Below, one piece after another: positions 11,301-24,904 of a DNA stretch of 64,000 nt. The notes under the pieces are model-generated. The model was not told the DNA's origin. It ran no database searches and saw only the letters and a list, made by a program, of their open reading frames with translations. The DNA is from Cepaea nemoralis. Lineage: Eukaryota > Mollusca > Gastropoda > Stylommatophora > Helicidae. The stretch lies in contig JACEFZ010014575.1 in NCBI GenBank assembly GCA_014155875.1, forward strand, positions 62,001-126,000, in the 5' to 3' direction. The position numbers and the translations under genes are program-made. Position 1 is the stretch's first letter; the number at the start of each line of letters is the position of its first letter.

Positions 11301-14300
11301 AGTCAGTCAGGTGTCTCTACAAGCCAGGGTAGAATAGAACAGACTAACAAGACAGTCAGGTGTCTCTACAACCCAGGGTAGAAGAGAACAGACTAACAAG
11401 TCAGTCAGGTGTCTCTACAAGCCAGGGTAGAAGAGAACAGACTAACAAGTCAGTCAGGTGTCTCTACAACCCAGGGTAGAATAGAACAGACTAACAAGTC
11501 AGTCAGGTGTCTCTACAACCCAGGGTAGAATAGAACAGACTAACAAGACAGTCAGGTGTCTCTACAAGCCAGGGTAGAAGAGAACAGACTAACAAGTCAG
11601 TCAGGTGTCTCTACAAGCCAGGGTAGAATAGAACAGACTAACAAGTCAGGTGTCTCTACAAGCCAGGGTAGAAGAGAACAGACTAACAAGTCAGTCAGGT
11701 GTCTCTACAACCCAGGGTAGAATAGAACAGACTAACAAGAGAGTCAGGTGTCTCTACAACCCAGGGTAGAAGAGAACAGACTAACAAGTCAGTCAGGTGT
11801 CTCTACAATCCAGGGTAGAATAGAACAGACTAACAAGACAGTCAGGTGTCTCTACAAGCCAAGGTAGAAGAGAACAGACTAACAAGTCAGGTGTCTCTAC
11901 AAGCCAGGGTAGAAGAGAACAGACTAACAAGAGAGTCAGGTGTCTCTACAACCCAGGGTAGAAGAGAACAGACTAACAAGTCAGGTGTCTCTACAAGCCA
12001 GGGTAGAATAGAACAGACTAACAAGTCAGGTGTCTCTACAGGCCAGGGTAGAATAGAACAGACTAACAAGTCAGTCAGGTGTCTCTACAAGCCAGGGTAG
12101 AAGAGAACAGACTAACAAGTCAGGTGTCTCTACAAGCCAGGGTAGAAGAGAACAGACTAACAAGTCAGGTGTCTCTACAAGCCAGGGTAGAATAGAACAG
12201 ACTAACAAGAGAGTCAGGTGTCTCTACAAGCCAGGGTAGAAGAGAACAGACTAACAAGAAAGTCAGGTGTCTCTACAAGCCAGGGTAGAATAGAACAGAC
12301 TAACAAGTCAGTCAGGTGTCTCTACAAGCCAGGGTAGAATAGAACAGACTAACAAGTCAGGTGTCTCTACAAGCCAGGGTAGAATAGAACAGACTAACAA
12401 GACAGTCAGGTGTCTCTACAAGCCAGGGTAGAATAGAACAGACTAACAAGTCAGGTGTCTCTACAAGCCAGGGTAGAATAGAACAGACTAACAAGACAGT
12501 CAGGTGTCTCTACAAGCCAGGGTAGAAGAGAACAGACTAACAAGTCAGGTGTCTCTACAAGCCAGGGTAGAAGAGAACAGACTAACAAGTCAGGTGTCTC
12601 TACAAGCCAGGGTAGAATAGAACAGACTAACAAGTCAGGTGTCTCTACAGGCCAGGGTAGAATAGAACAGACTAACAAGTCAGTCAGGTGTCTCTACAAG
12701 CCAGGGTAGAAGAGAACAGACTAACAAGTCAGGTGTCTCTACAAGCCAGGGTAGAAGAGAACAGACTAACAAGTCAGGTGTCTCTACAAGCCAGGGTAGA
12801 AGAGAACAGACTAACAAGACAGTCAGGTGTCTCTACAACCCAGGGTAGAAGAGAACAGACTAACAAGAGAGTCAGGTGTCTCTACAACCCAGGGTAGAAG
12901 AGAACAGACTAACAAGAGAGTCAGGTGTCTCTACAACCCAGGGTAGAATAGAACAGACTAACAAGTCAGGTGTCTCTACAACCCAGGGTAGAATAGAACA
13001 GACTAACAAGTCAGGTGTCTCTACAAGCCAGGGTAGAATAGAACAGACTAACAAGTCAGCTGTCTCTACAACCCAGGGTTAGAATAGAACAGACTAACAA
13101 GTCAGCTGTCTCTACAAGCCAGGGTAGAATAGAACAGACTAACAAGTCAGGTGTCTCTACAAGCCAGGGTAGAATAGAACAGACTAACAAGTCAGGTGTC
13201 TCTACAACCCAGGGTAGAATAGAACAGACTAACAAGTCAGTCAGGTGTCTCTACAAGCCAGGGTAGAATAGAACAGACTAACAAGTCAGGTGTCTCTACA
13301 ACCCAGGGTAGAAGAGAACAGACTAACAAGAGAGTCAGGTGTCTCTACAAGCCAGGGTAGAATAGAACAGACTAACAAGTCAGGTGTCTCTACAAGCCAG
13401 GGTAGAATAGAACAGACTAAACAAGTCAGGTGTCTCTACAAGCCAGGGGTAGAAGAGAACAGACTAACAAGTCAGGTGTCTCTACAACCCAGGGTAGAAG
13501 AGAACAGACTAACAAGTCAGGTGTCTCTACAACCCAGGGTAGAAGAGAAACAGACTAACAAGTCAGTCAGGTGTCTCTACAAGCCAGGGTAGAAGAGAAC
13601 AGACTAACAAGTCAGTCAGGTGTCTCTACAAGCCAGGGTAGAATAGAACAGACTAACAAGTCAGGTGTCTCTACAAGCCAGGGTAGAATAGAACAGACTA
13701 ACAAGTCAGGTGTCTCTACAAGCCAGGGTAGAATAGAACAGACTAACAAGACAGGTGTCTCTACAAGCCAGGGTAGAAGAGAACAGACTAACAAGTCAGG
13801 TGTCTCTACAAGCCAGGGTAGAAGAGAACAGACTAACAAGTCAGGTGTCTCTACAACCCAGGGTAGAAGAGAACAGACTAACAAGTCAGGTGTCTCTACA
13901 AGCCAGGGTAGAAGAGAACAGACTAACAAGTCAGGTGTCTCTACAACCCAGGGTAGAAGAGAACAGACTAACAAGTCAGTCAGGTGTCTCTACAAGCCAG
14001 GGTAGAATAGAACAGACTAACAAGACAGTCAGGTGTCTCTACAACCCAGGGTAGAAGAGAACAGACTAACAAGTCAGTCAGGTGTCTCTACAAGCCAGGG
14101 TAGAAGAGAACAGACTAACAAGTCAGTCAGGTGTCTCTACAACCCAGGGTAGAATAGAACAGACTAACAAGTCAGTCAGGTGTCTCTACAACCCAGGGTA
14201 GAATAGAACAGACTAACAAGACAGTCAGGTGTCTCTACAACCCAGGGTAGAAGAGAACAGACTAACAAGTCAGTCAGGTGTCTCTACAAGCCAGGGTAGA

Positions 14301-17300
14301 AGAGAACAGACTAACAGTCAGGTGTCTCTACAAGCCAGGGTAGAATAGAACAGACTAACAAGAGAGTCAGGTGTCTCTACAACCCAGGGTAGAACAGAAC
14401 AGACTAACAAGTCAGGTGTCTCTACAAGCCAGGGTAGAATAGAACAGACTAACAAGACAGTCAGGTGTCTCTACAAGCCAGGGTAGAAGAGAACAGACTA
14501 ACAAGTCAGGTGTCTCTACAAGCCAGGGTAGAATAGAACAGACTAACAAGTCAGGTGTCTCTACAAGCCAGGGTAGAAGAGAACAGACTAACAAGTCAGT
14601 CAGGTGTCTCTACAACCCAGGGTAGAATAGAACAGACTAACAAGAGAGTCAGGTGTCTCTACAACCCAGGGTAGAAGAGAACAGACTAACAAGTCAGTCA
14701 GGTGTCTCTACAATCCAGGGTAGAATAGAACAGACTAACAAGACAGTCAGGTGTCTCTACAAGCCAGGGTAGAAGAGAACAGACTAACAAGTCAGGTGTC
14801 TCTACAAGCCAGGGTAGAAGAGAACAGACTAACAAGAGAGTCAGGTGTCTCTACAACCCAGGGTAGAAGAGAACAGACTAACAAGTCAGGTGTCTCTACA
14901 AGCCAGGGTAGAAGAGAACAGACTAACAAGAGAGTCAGGTGTCTCTACAAGCCAGGGTAGAAGAGAACAGACTAACAAGAAAGTCAGGTGTCTCTACAAG
15001 CCAGGGTAGAATAGAACAGACTAACAAGTCAGTCAGGTGTCTCTACAAGCCAGGGTAGAATAGAACAGACTAACAAGTCAGGTGTCTCTACAAGCCAGGG
15101 TAGAATAGAACAGACTAACAAGACAGTCAGGTGTCTCTACAAGCCAGGGTAGAATAGAACAGACTAACAAGTCAGGTGTCTCTACAAGCCAGGGTAGAAT
15201 AGAACAGACTAACAAGACAGTCAGGTGTCTCTACAAGCCAGGGTAGAAGAGAACAGGCTAACAAGTCAGGTGTCTCTACAAGCCAGGGTAGAAGAGAACA
15301 GACTAACAAGTCAGGTGTCTCTACAAGCCAGGGTAGAATAGAACAGACTAACAAGTCAGGTGTCTCTACAAGCCAGGGTAGAATAGAACAGACTAACAAG
15401 TCAGTCAGGTGTCTCTACAAGCCAGGGTAGAAGAGAACAGACTAACAAGAGAGTCAGGTGTCTCTACAAGCCAGGGTAGAATAGAACAGACTAACAAGTC
15501 AGGTGTCTCTACAAGCCAGGGTAGAAGAGAACAGACTAACAAGTCAGGTGTCTCTACAAGCCAGGGTAGAATAGAACAGACTAACAAGTCAGGTGTCTCT
15601 ACAAGCCAGGGTAGAAGAGAACAGACTAACAAGTCAGGTGTCTCTACAAGCCAGGGTAGAATAGAACAGACTAACAAGTCAGGTGTCTCTACAAGCCAGG
15701 GTAGAATAGAACAGACTAACAAGACAGTCAGGTGTCTCTACAAGCCAGGGTAGAATAGAACAGACTAACAAGAGAGTCAGGTGTCTCTACAAGCCAGGGT
15801 AGAAGAGAACAGACTAACAAGACAGTCAGGTGTCTCTACAAGCCAGGGTAGAATAGAACAGACTAACAAGTCAGGTGTCTCTACAAGCCAGGGTAGAAGA
15901 GAACAGACTAACAAAACAGTCAGGTGTCTCTACAACCCAGGGTAGAATAGAACAGACTAACAAGACAGTCAGGTGTCTCTACAACCCAGGGTAGAATAGA
16001 ACAGACTAACAAGACAGTCAGGTGTCTCTACAACCCAGGGTAGAAGAGAACAGACTAACAAGAGAGTCAGGTGTCTCTACAAGCCAGGGTAGAATAGAAC
16101 AGACTAACAAGACAGTCAGGTGTCTCTACAAGCCAGGGTAGAATAGAACAGACTAACAAGTCAGGTGTCTCTACAAGCCAGGGTAGAATAGAACAGACTA
16201 ACAAGTCAGGTGTCTCTACAAGCCAGGGTAGAATAGAACAGACTAACAAGTCAGTCAGGTGTCTCTACAAGCCAGGGTAGAAGAGAACAGACTAACAAGT
16301 CAGGTGTCTCTACAAGCCAGGGTAGAATAGAACAGACTAACAAGTCAGTCAGGTGTCTCTACAAGCCAGGGTAGAATAGAACAGACTAACAAGAGAGTCA
16401 GGTGTCTCTACAAGCCAGGGTAGAATAGAACAGACTAACAAGTCAGGTGTCTCTACAAGCCAGGGTAGAAGAGAACAGACTAACAAGTCAGGTGTCTCTA
16501 CAAGCCAGGGTAGAATAGAACAGACTAACAAGTCAGGTGTCTCTACAAGCCAGGGTAGAAGAGAACAGACTAACAAGACAGTCAGGTGTCTCTACAACCC
16601 AGGGTAGAATAGAACAGACTAACAAGACAGTCAGGTGTCTCTACAACCCAGGGTAGAAGAGAACAGACTAACAAGAGAGTCAGGTGTCTCTACAACCCAG
16701 GGTAGAAGAGAACAGACTAACAAGACAGTCAGGTGTCTCTACAAGCCAGGGTAGAATAGAACAGACTAACAAGTCAGGTGTCTCTACAAGCCAGGGTAGA
16801 ATAGAACAGACTAACAAGTCAGGTGTCTCTACAAGCCAGGGTAGAAGAGAACAGACTAACAAGTCAGGTGTCTCTACAAGCCAGGGTAGAATAGAACAGA
16901 CTAACAAGTCAGGTGTCTCTACAAGCCAGGGTAGAATAGAACAGACTAACAAGACAGTCAGGTGTCTCTACAAGCCAGGGTAGAATAGAACAGACTAACA
17001 AGAGAGTCAGGTGTCTCTACAAGCCAGGGTAGAAGAGAACAGACTAACAAGACAGTCAGGTGTCTCTACAAGCCAGGGTAGAATAGAACAGACTAACAAG
17101 TCAGGTGTCTCTACAAGCCAGGGTAGAATAGAACAGACTAACAAGACAGGTGTCTCTACAAGCCAGGGTAGAATAGAACAGACTAACAAGACAGTCAAGT
17201 GTCTCTACAACCCGGGGTAGAATAGAACAGACTAACAAGTCAGTCAGGTGTCTCTACAACCCAGGGTAGAATAGAACAGACTAACAAGTCAGTCAGGTGT

Positions 17301-18620
17301 CTCTACAACCCAGGGTAGAAGAGAACAGACTAACAAGACAGGTGTCTCTACAAGCCAGGGTAGAATAGAACAGACTAACAAGACAGTCAGGTGTCTCTAC
17401 AAGCCAGGGTAGAATAGAACAGACTAACAAGTCAGGTGTCTCTACAAGCCAGGGTAGAATAGAACAGACTAACAAGTCAGGTGTCTCTACAACCCAGGGT
17501 AGAATAGAACAGACTAACAAGAGAGTCAGGTGTCTCTACAACCCAGGGTAGAATAGAACAGACTAACAAGTCAGGTGTCTCTACAAGCCAGGGTAGAAGA
17601 GAACAGACTAACAAGACAGGTGTCTCTACAAGCCAGGGTAGAATAGAACAGACTAACAAGACAGTCAGGTGTCTCTACAAGCCAGGGTAGAATAGAACAG
17701 ACTAACAAGAGAGTCAGGTGTCTCTACAAGCCAGGGTAGAATAGAACAGACTAACAAGACAGTCAGGTGTCTCTACAACCCAGGGTAGAATAGAACAGAC
17801 TAACAAGTCAGTCAGGTGTCTCTACAACCCAGGGTAGAATAGAACAGACTAACAAGTCAGGTGTCTCTACAAGCCAGGGTAGAAGAGAACAGACTAACAA
17901 GTCAGTCAGGTGTCTCTACAACCCAGGGTAGAATAGAACAGACTAACAAGACAGTCAGGTGTCTCTACAAGCCAGGGTAGAATAGAACAGACTAACAAGA
18001 CAGTCAGGTGTCTCTACAAGCCAGGGTAGAATAGAACAGACTAACAAGACAGTCAGGTGTCTCTACAACCCAGGGTAGAATAGAACAGACTAACAAGTCA
18101 GGTGTCTCTACAAGCCAGGGTAGAATAGAACAGACTAACAAGTCAGTCAGGTGTCTCTACAACCCAGGGTAGAATAGAACAGACTAACAAGTCAGTCAGG
18201 TGTCTCTACAACCCAGGGTAGAATAGAACAGACTAACAAGTCAGTCAGGTGTCTCTACAACCCAGGGTAGAATAGAACAGACTAACAAGTCAGTCAGGTG
18301 TCTCTACAACCCAGGGTAGAATAGAACAGACTAACAAGTCAGTCAGGTGTCTCTACAACCCAGGGTAGAATAGAACAGACTAACAAGTCAGTCAGGTGTC
18401 TCTACAACCCAGGGTAGAATAGAACAGACTAACAAGTCAGTCAGGTGTCTCTACAAGCCAGGGTAGAAGAGAACAGACTAACAAGTCAGGTGTCTCTACA
18501 AGCCAGGGTAGAATAGAACAGACTAACAAGACAGTCAGGTGTCTCTACAAGCCAGGGTAGAATAGAACAGACTAACAAGTCAGGTGTCTCTACAAGCCAG
18601 GGTAGAATAGAACAGACTAA
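8398..18620. repeat. 10.2-kb array of 45/49-bp units
   Basis: Roughly 215-220 units with core GGTGTCTCTACAAGCCAGGG followed by TAGAAGAGAACAGACTAACA. Units are 45 bp (spacer AAGTCA) or 49 bp (AAGTCAGTCA, AAGACAGTCA or AAGAGAGTCA). Two further binary sites vary: AAGCC/AACCC and GAAGAG/GAATAG. Because 45 is a multiple of three, stretches without 49-mers stay open in several frames; these are not genes. A segment at about 10203-11400 recurs at about 12872-14075 with an offset of 2670 bp. The array occupies most of the last intron of DHX8. Confidence 0.98.
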
Positions 18621-18810
18621 TGAAGAGTAAATAAGGTACTTCGTTATTAGAGGGTAGAAGTGAAAAGACTAAACAAGCAGGTCAGGTGTCTCTACAGCCC
18701 AGGGTAGAAGAGAACAGACTAAACAAGAGTAAGGAAATTTACAACTTTGGGATAGAAGAGCAATGATTAATCAAGACTAAGGTATCTCTACACCCCTTAC
18801 CAGAAGAGAA
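18621..18810. repeat. degenerate right edge of the 45/49-bp array
   Basis: Diverged units with indels. The motif AAGACTAAGGTATCTCTACA at 18771-18790 mirrors AAGACTAAGATATCTCTACA at the left edge near 8343, so both ends are old units around a homogenised centre. Confidence 0.8.
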
Positions 18811-18857
18811 ATTATACATTTATTTGTTCATAGTTGTACTACCTAACCAAATCTTAC

Positions 18858-19037
18858 CAGTCGGGCTGCCGATTGAACAGGGCACTTGATGGATGTATGT
18901 ACACCACTTGGCTATCCACAATTGTCTTGTAGCCTTCCTGAGGGTCTTTCTTGGCTGCGTTGCGGAAGAAGCCACTGCAGATTGCCTTCTGTACCCGAAC
19001 TGTGCTCTTGCCGCAGGAAACAACATCCAGCTTGTGC
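18858..19037 (-). CDS. DHX8: DHX8 visible exon 15: OB-fold
   Basis: Encodes [20 protein letters not shown], then [20 protein letters not shown] and [17 protein letters not shown]. Visible residues about 788-848. This is the C-terminal OB-fold domain, where G-patch cofactors regulate related DEAH helicases. Acceptor ATTACAG|GCAC, donor GACTG|GTAAGA. A TGG codon is split across the 12-kb intron to the last exon. Confidence 0.95.
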
Positions 19038-19142
19038 CTGTAATAGTACATGTTTGCCAGTTAGTTCACCATGAAATTTCCAGACACTGCTGTTAGTTAA
19101 GATGCTATGGGTGCATAAACGTGAGAGTTTAAGTAAATGATG

Positions 19143-19725
19143 TACAGGGTGCCTCAAAAAAAAAAAAAAAAAACGGAACCAACAAATCGTTGAAAGTTTT
19201 GGGCATCATTGGGACGACACAGATGATTGAATCAAGATCAACAGTGGTTCCAGCAAGAATGGCGCTACCCCACACACATCAAATGACTCTCTATCCTGGC
19301 TGAGAGCGCATTTCAGGGGAGATTGATCAGCATGAAGTGTGACTTGTAGTAGGCACCACGTTCACCAGACTTGAACCCCCTAGAATTGTATCTATTTTGG
19401 TATCTCAAGGATAATGTTTACCAGAACAACCCTACAAACATTGGTGAACTAAAGGCAGTAATCACAGCAAAGATCAGGGAAATCCCCACAGAGGAATACA
19501 GTCGAGTAATTGACAATTTAGCGCAACGTATGCAAGTGTGAATCCAATGATGCTGAGGCCACTTGGAGCATAACTTTTATGCAAAGCGACGGAGGTAGTT
19601 GAAACTTTTGGAAATGAGTGTACACCGACTGAAGTTTACGTTCACCAAATTTCAAGAAATTTGCTTGACCTTTGTAGGATTTAATAAACCTTTTATGGGT
19701 TGTATTTTTGTTGGGTCACCCTGTA
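19143..19725 (+). mobile_element. mariner/Tc1-like transposon remnant
   Basis: Begins TACAGGGTGCC and ends GGTCACCCTGTA, inverted termini starting and ending in TA. Inside, the plus strand reads RSPDLNPLEFYLFWYLKDNV, then TEEYSRVIDNLAQRMQ and GGHLEHN with one or two frame breaks. This is the C-terminal part of a DDE transposase (the P-D-L-N-P-L box and the G-G-H-x-E-H ending). The N-terminal part is deleted, so the copy is dead. Length 583 bp. Confidence 0.8.
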
Positions 19726-19867
19726 AGTATGTACGCAGGTATGCATGCATGTGTTTATGCAAGTGTGTGTGTGTTCGTGTCTGCCTGCCTGTGTCTCATA
19801 ACATAGTAATATGCATTATTTAAGTTTACATTCTTTTGACAATGGTCTTTATCCTATGTGAATGTAA

Positions 19868-19975
19868 CATGCACAATATAAAACTGATGAATGAAAGATG
19901 AGTGACTGGAAGGACCAAATGTAAGATAGGCCTGTGTGCCCAATTTATAACCCTGTGAAAATAAAGTTTGTTTGT
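19868..19975 (+). repeat. dispersed repeat ending in AATAAAGTTTGTTT, copy 1
   Basis: Shares GATGAATGAAA, GGCCTG(T/G)GTGCCCAATT and a terminal AATAAAGTTTGTTTG with 23180-23278. It looks like the 3' end of a retroposon. Confidence 0.65.
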
Positions 19976-20089
19976 TTGTCTCCTGTTGCTGCTGGTCATC
20001 TCCCAATGGAGCATAGGCCTTTAACCAACCCAGGCCAAACCCATGGTGGGCTTGTTCATGATTGGGGAAATACACACATACACACACAA

Positions 20090-20596
20090 TATGACTAAGA
20101 AGCTTGGCGGATCAATAAAAAACACACATAGTTACCAGTAAATATTTCAACTGAAGGCTTTATGAATGAAACAACAAGAACAAAGTTATTACAAGTACAC
20201 AATCCAGGAAAATTAAAACTAACACTAGATTTGTGACAAGGGAGATGGAAGCAGGGAGCTGCTAGACAAGGGAGATGGAAGCAGGGAGCATGCCAGACAT
20301 TAACATTTCATCAAGAGCACCAGACATTTGATTCCCCAACACAGGACTGGTACGATCATTTGATGTATGCTGGTGCGATCAGCCGATGTATGCTAGTGGA
20401 GATGTTGGGGAGGAGACGGAGCATCCATGGCTGTGTCTGGAGTGTGATGATGACTCACACCAATCACTGTGACACATTTTATTTGTGCCTTAGCCTCTTT
20501 TAACACATTCAGATTACTCATTTTAACTTCCCAGGTATTTTAGGCATTCTTCTGTAAAAAGTCACATCCACTTTCTTGACCACAGGCAAATAAGTT
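20090..20596. other. no gene recognised
   Basis: Intron sequence. It includes a short duplicated piece GACAAGGGAGATGGAAGCAG near 20237 and 20267. Confidence 0.5.
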
Positions 20597-21241
20597 ACAC
20601 TCTTAACCCCAGCCAGCTCCTGGCATCATGTAATGTCACCAGCCACTCTTAACCCCAGCCAGCTCCTGGCATCATGTAATGTCACCAGACACTCTTAACC
20701 CCAGCCAGCTCCTGGCATCATGTAATGTCACCAGCCACTCTTAACCCCAGCCAGCTCCTGGCATCATGTAATGTCACCAGCCACTCTTAACCCCAGCCAG
20801 CTCCTGGCATCATGTAATGTCACCAGCCACTCTTAACCCCAGCCAGCTCCTGGCATCATGTAATGTCACCAGCCACTCTTAACCCCAGCCAGCTCCTGGC
20901 ATCATGTAATGTCACCAGCCACTCTTAACCCCAGCCAGCTCCTGGCATCATGTAATGTCACCAGCCACTCTTAACCCCAGCCAGCTCCTGGCATCATGTA
21001 ATGTCACCAGCCACTCTTAACCCCAGCCAGCTCCTGGCATCATGTAATGTCACCAGCCACTCTTAACCCCAGCCAGCTCCTGGCATCATGTAATGTCACC
21101 AGCCACTCTTAACCCCAGCCAGCTCCTGGCATCATGTAATGTCACCAGCCACTCTTAACCCCAGCCAGCTCCTGGCATCATGTAATGTCACCAGCCACTC
21201 TTAACCCCAGCCAGCTCCTGGCATCATGTAATGTCACCAGC
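20597..21241. repeat. 46-bp minisatellite
   Basis: Fourteen nearly identical units (ACTCTTAACCCCAGCCAGCT followed by CCTGGCATCATGTAATGTCA). Very low divergence implies recent expansion or gene conversion. Confidence 0.97.
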
Positions 21242-21417
21242 AAGGAACACTGCCACATAGTTACCGGACATGGAGCTTCCTGACACTTCTGTCAGTTATC
21301 ATGCTACATGTGTCAGGATTACAAACTCACCATCGGTGAGAAGAGTATAGTACCAGAAATAAAATTTACTACACAAATAAAACTAACAAGACAAATTCTT
21401 TAAATCTGGCAAATTAC

Positions 21418-21614
21418 CTGTCCATGATTCCCAACATCTGCTTTCTGACATCCTGTGCTCTTTTCAGAGTTCGGATCTGTACAAAATTCTCGTAGCACCA
21501 GGGGCTTGAGAATTTGTTGTTTTTCCAGGAGTTGTACACTGCCAGCAGGGTCATGTGGTCACCCTCTGGCTGGTGAAATTTGGCTTTTTTTGAATCAGCA
21601 ATTGCCTGTTTGTC
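21418..21614 (-). CDS. DHX8: DHX8 visible exon 14: HA2 to OB-fold
   Basis: Contains [40 protein letters not shown] and RKQMLGIMD. Visible residues about 723-787. The bases at the end of the exon read ...GACAG|GTAATT and the next exon supplies G to finish an AGG codon. Acceptor TTCGTAG|GACA. Strong match to DHX8. Confidence 0.95.
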
Positions 21615-21759
21615 CTACGAAGGATCAGACACAACAAGGTTAGTGGTAAAGTGGTCTTATTCATGCTATAGCTAGCAACTTGTATGTTCATTGCTCACAG
21701 CGTACATCACAGACATTTCCTAGATAGACTGCAAGTATTTTGATAGTGGAGAGAGTAAC

Positions 21760-22140
21760 TGTGTATGGGCGGTGATCTGGACAATATATTGTGTTGTGAT
21801 TTGACCAATGTGTGCAATTTGACCAACATTCTGACAATGTGTGGTGATTTGGCCAACATATGGTGATTTGAACAATAAATGACTATTTGACCAACATGTA
21901 GGGATTTGAATAATGTCACAATGCTTTGTGGTTTGACTAATGTCACAATATATAGTGATCTGACCAATGTGTGGTGACACTATCCCTAAATGTTACTCTC
22001 ACACTATCCCTAAATATATATGCTCGTACTATACCTAAATGTATACTCTTACACTATCCCTAAACGTTACTTTCACACTATCCCTAAATGTTACTCTCGC
22101 ACTATCCCTAAATGTATATTCTTGCACTATCCCTAAACGA
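21760..22140. repeat. two adjoining degenerate short tandem repeats
   Basis: 21760-21975 carries GATTTGACCAATGTG-like units; 21978-22140 carries ACTATCCCTAAATGT-like units of about 25-30 bp. Both are old and imperfect. They lie in the intron between visible exons 13 and 14. Confidence 0.8.
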
Positions 22141-22182
22141 ACCTACATACAACAAACTGGTCATCCATCACAAAGTACTCAC

Positions 22183-22311
22183 CTTTGGCCTGTAAAAGAC
22201 ATTCTGGACACTGAGCATGGAGACGATGGTGAGGATCTCATCGCTGCAGGCCAGATGCACCGACATGATCAACATCTTGGACAGCATGGGCTCCAGTGGG
22301 AACTCTGCCAT
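22183..22311 (-). CDS. DHX8: DHX8 visible exon 13: HA2/ratchet domain
   Basis: Encodes [20 protein letters not shown], then [20 protein letters not shown]. Visible residues about 680-722. This is the helicase-associated HA2 region that grips the RNA strand. Acceptor GATGACAG|ATGG, donor CAAAG|GTGAGT, phase 0. Confidence 0.95.
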
Positions 22312-22319
22312 CTGTCATC

Positions 22320-22720
22320 ACAAAAAGCGAACACAATTTGACAGAGTTTAAAAACACAATGGACATAGTTTTGGCATGACCAAGTATTGGGTTTGTAACT
22401 TCAAAAGTGCTAAGTTCAAGCCAAATGAAGACAATATTTAAATGAAACTTAATGATGTCATACTCCCCACATCTCTGGCTAGTGGAATTTATGTTTGAAC
22501 TTCTCGGATAAGTCCACAAATGTAGAGGTCTTGTGAGTCAGTAGCCTTCTCTTGTTTTTTCATTTTTCATTGGAGTACAGGGTTCAACTAATTCACATCA
22601 AGCCCTTCGCAGTGTTGTTCGTGATCTGTTCAACTTTGCAGCTCTTCCACAGAAGGAGAAAGCTGTCCCAATGCCAACACACCCCCCCCCCCCCCCCCCA
22701 CTTAGTTGCCACTTATGACA
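22320..22720. other. no gene recognised; poly-C run
   Basis: Intron sequence with a run of about 18 C at 22682-22699. No ORF or element recognised. Confidence 0.5.
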
Positions 22721-22722
22721 TG

Positions 22723-22800
22723 TTAGTTAGTTAATTGTGATTCCAACTTCACTGCAAAGGGTGGCCCCATCATGCACCATTCCTGTGCCAGTGAATATAT
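22723..22800. repeat. dispersed repeat, copy 2
   Basis: Partner of 7608-7685: TAGTTAGT, TTCCAACTTCA and TTCCTGTGCCAGTGA are shared. Confidence 0.7.
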
Positions 22801-23179
22801 TATGACATGTATGGCAGGTTGTAGTGTTGCTATTCTTTGTTTCCCTTATTTGTAACATAAATACTGAGCATATAAACGATACGTACTAAATGTTTATGAC
22901 ACACAAGCACACACGCACAAACTCTAGCAAAAATAGTGAACAGACAAAATGTTAGGGTGCTTAAAGTGTTTCAGTAATCAAAGGAAATCTAATATAATAA
23001 ACATTCTCCTAATTTTTGTACAATACACCAACTATAACTATTATAACAGCTAATTATAACTGTCATGTTAACAATTAGTTTTAGTGAGTCACGCATTATT
23101 GAGTACTGCACATTTCCTATGCATTTATAATGCAAATATTGTTTCTTTTGTTGTTGTTGTTGTCTTAGCTATAAGAGAT

Positions 23180-23278
23180 TTATGAATGAAATAATGTATG
23201 AGCAGAGAGATGAGAAGGGCAGAATGTCAGATGGGCCTGGGTGCCCAATTCTTAACACTTTGACAATAAAGTTTGTTT
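23180..23278 (+). repeat. dispersed repeat ending in AATAAAGTTTGTTT, copy 2
   Basis: Partner of 19868-19975, same orientation, ending GACAATAAAGTTTGTTTA. Confidence 0.65.
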
Positions 23279-23367
23279 AGTGTGGTCAGAACAACTGATA
23301 GACACAGAAAATCAAAGCACCAACAGGCACACATATAATATGCTCACACTTTTGCTTTTCACATTTA

Positions 23368-23590
23368 TTTTTTTTTTTGCATATCCCTTACAGGACGTTG
23401 CAGTCAACATCAGCATTTTCAGGCAAGATTACGTTCAGTAGTTTGCCATTGCTTTCTGAGCGACCGGCTCACATACCTCTAAGTTACCAACGAGGTGAGA
23501 ACCGCTACCAATTCTCGCGCAGGTTACGTTACTCACGAGAATATACGGGATTATGGAGAAAGACGTTAACCCCTAGGCCAAGGGACCGGC
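23368..23590 (-). mobile_element. tRNA-derived SINE, family 2, copy A
   Basis: In minus orientation it begins GCCGGTCCCTTGGCCTAGGG, containing the pol III A-box form TGGCCTAGGGG, and ends with GGGATATGCAAAAAA. Body matches the copies at 35107-35295 and 61958-62193. The B-box is degenerate. Confidence 0.75.
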
Positions 23591-23615
23591 TTTTCAATGT
23601 ATACATTTAAGTTTA

Positions 23616-24451
<836 letters not shown>

Positions 24452-24736
24452 TGTCAGTACTGTCTTACACACCCCGCTGGTCTCTCAATACTGTCTTACA
24501 CATCCCGCTGGTCTCTCAATACTGTCTTACACATCCCGCTGGTCTCTCAGTACTGTCTTACACACCCCGCTGGTCTCTCAGTACTGTCTTACACACCCCG
24601 CTGGTCTCTCAGTACTGTCTTACACATCCCGCTGGTCTCTCAGTACTGTCTTACACACCCCGCTGGTCTCTCAGTACTGTCTTACACACCCCGCTGGTCT
24701 CTCAGTACTGTCTTACACACCCCGCTGGTCTGTCAG
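24452..24736. repeat. 31-bp minisatellite
   Basis: About nine units of 31 bp (ACTGTCTTACACACCCCGCT followed by GGTCTCTCAGT). Period not divisible by three yet two frames remain open, which explains the proline-rich false ORFs. Confidence 0.96.
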
Positions 24737-24904
24737 TTTGGAGAGAGGATGCAGACTGCTACAACACAGTGCACAGAAGATAGTACTTTGGCACTGGGTC
24801 AAGGTAAAGTCTCTCCAACCTGGCTCCAGCAGATGTAAGCCTGGTCATGGCTCACATAACCCTAACACTAATGTGTGAGACTCAGGCTTCCAGAGAATTG
24901 ACAA

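Noticed and set aside
8398..18620. Dozens of ORFs (MSLQARVEENRLT..., MLVCSLLPWLVETPD...) as a repeat protein family
   Set aside because: They are translations of the 45-bp satellite in several frames on both strands, broken wherever a 49-bp unit occurs, and lie in an intron of DHX8.
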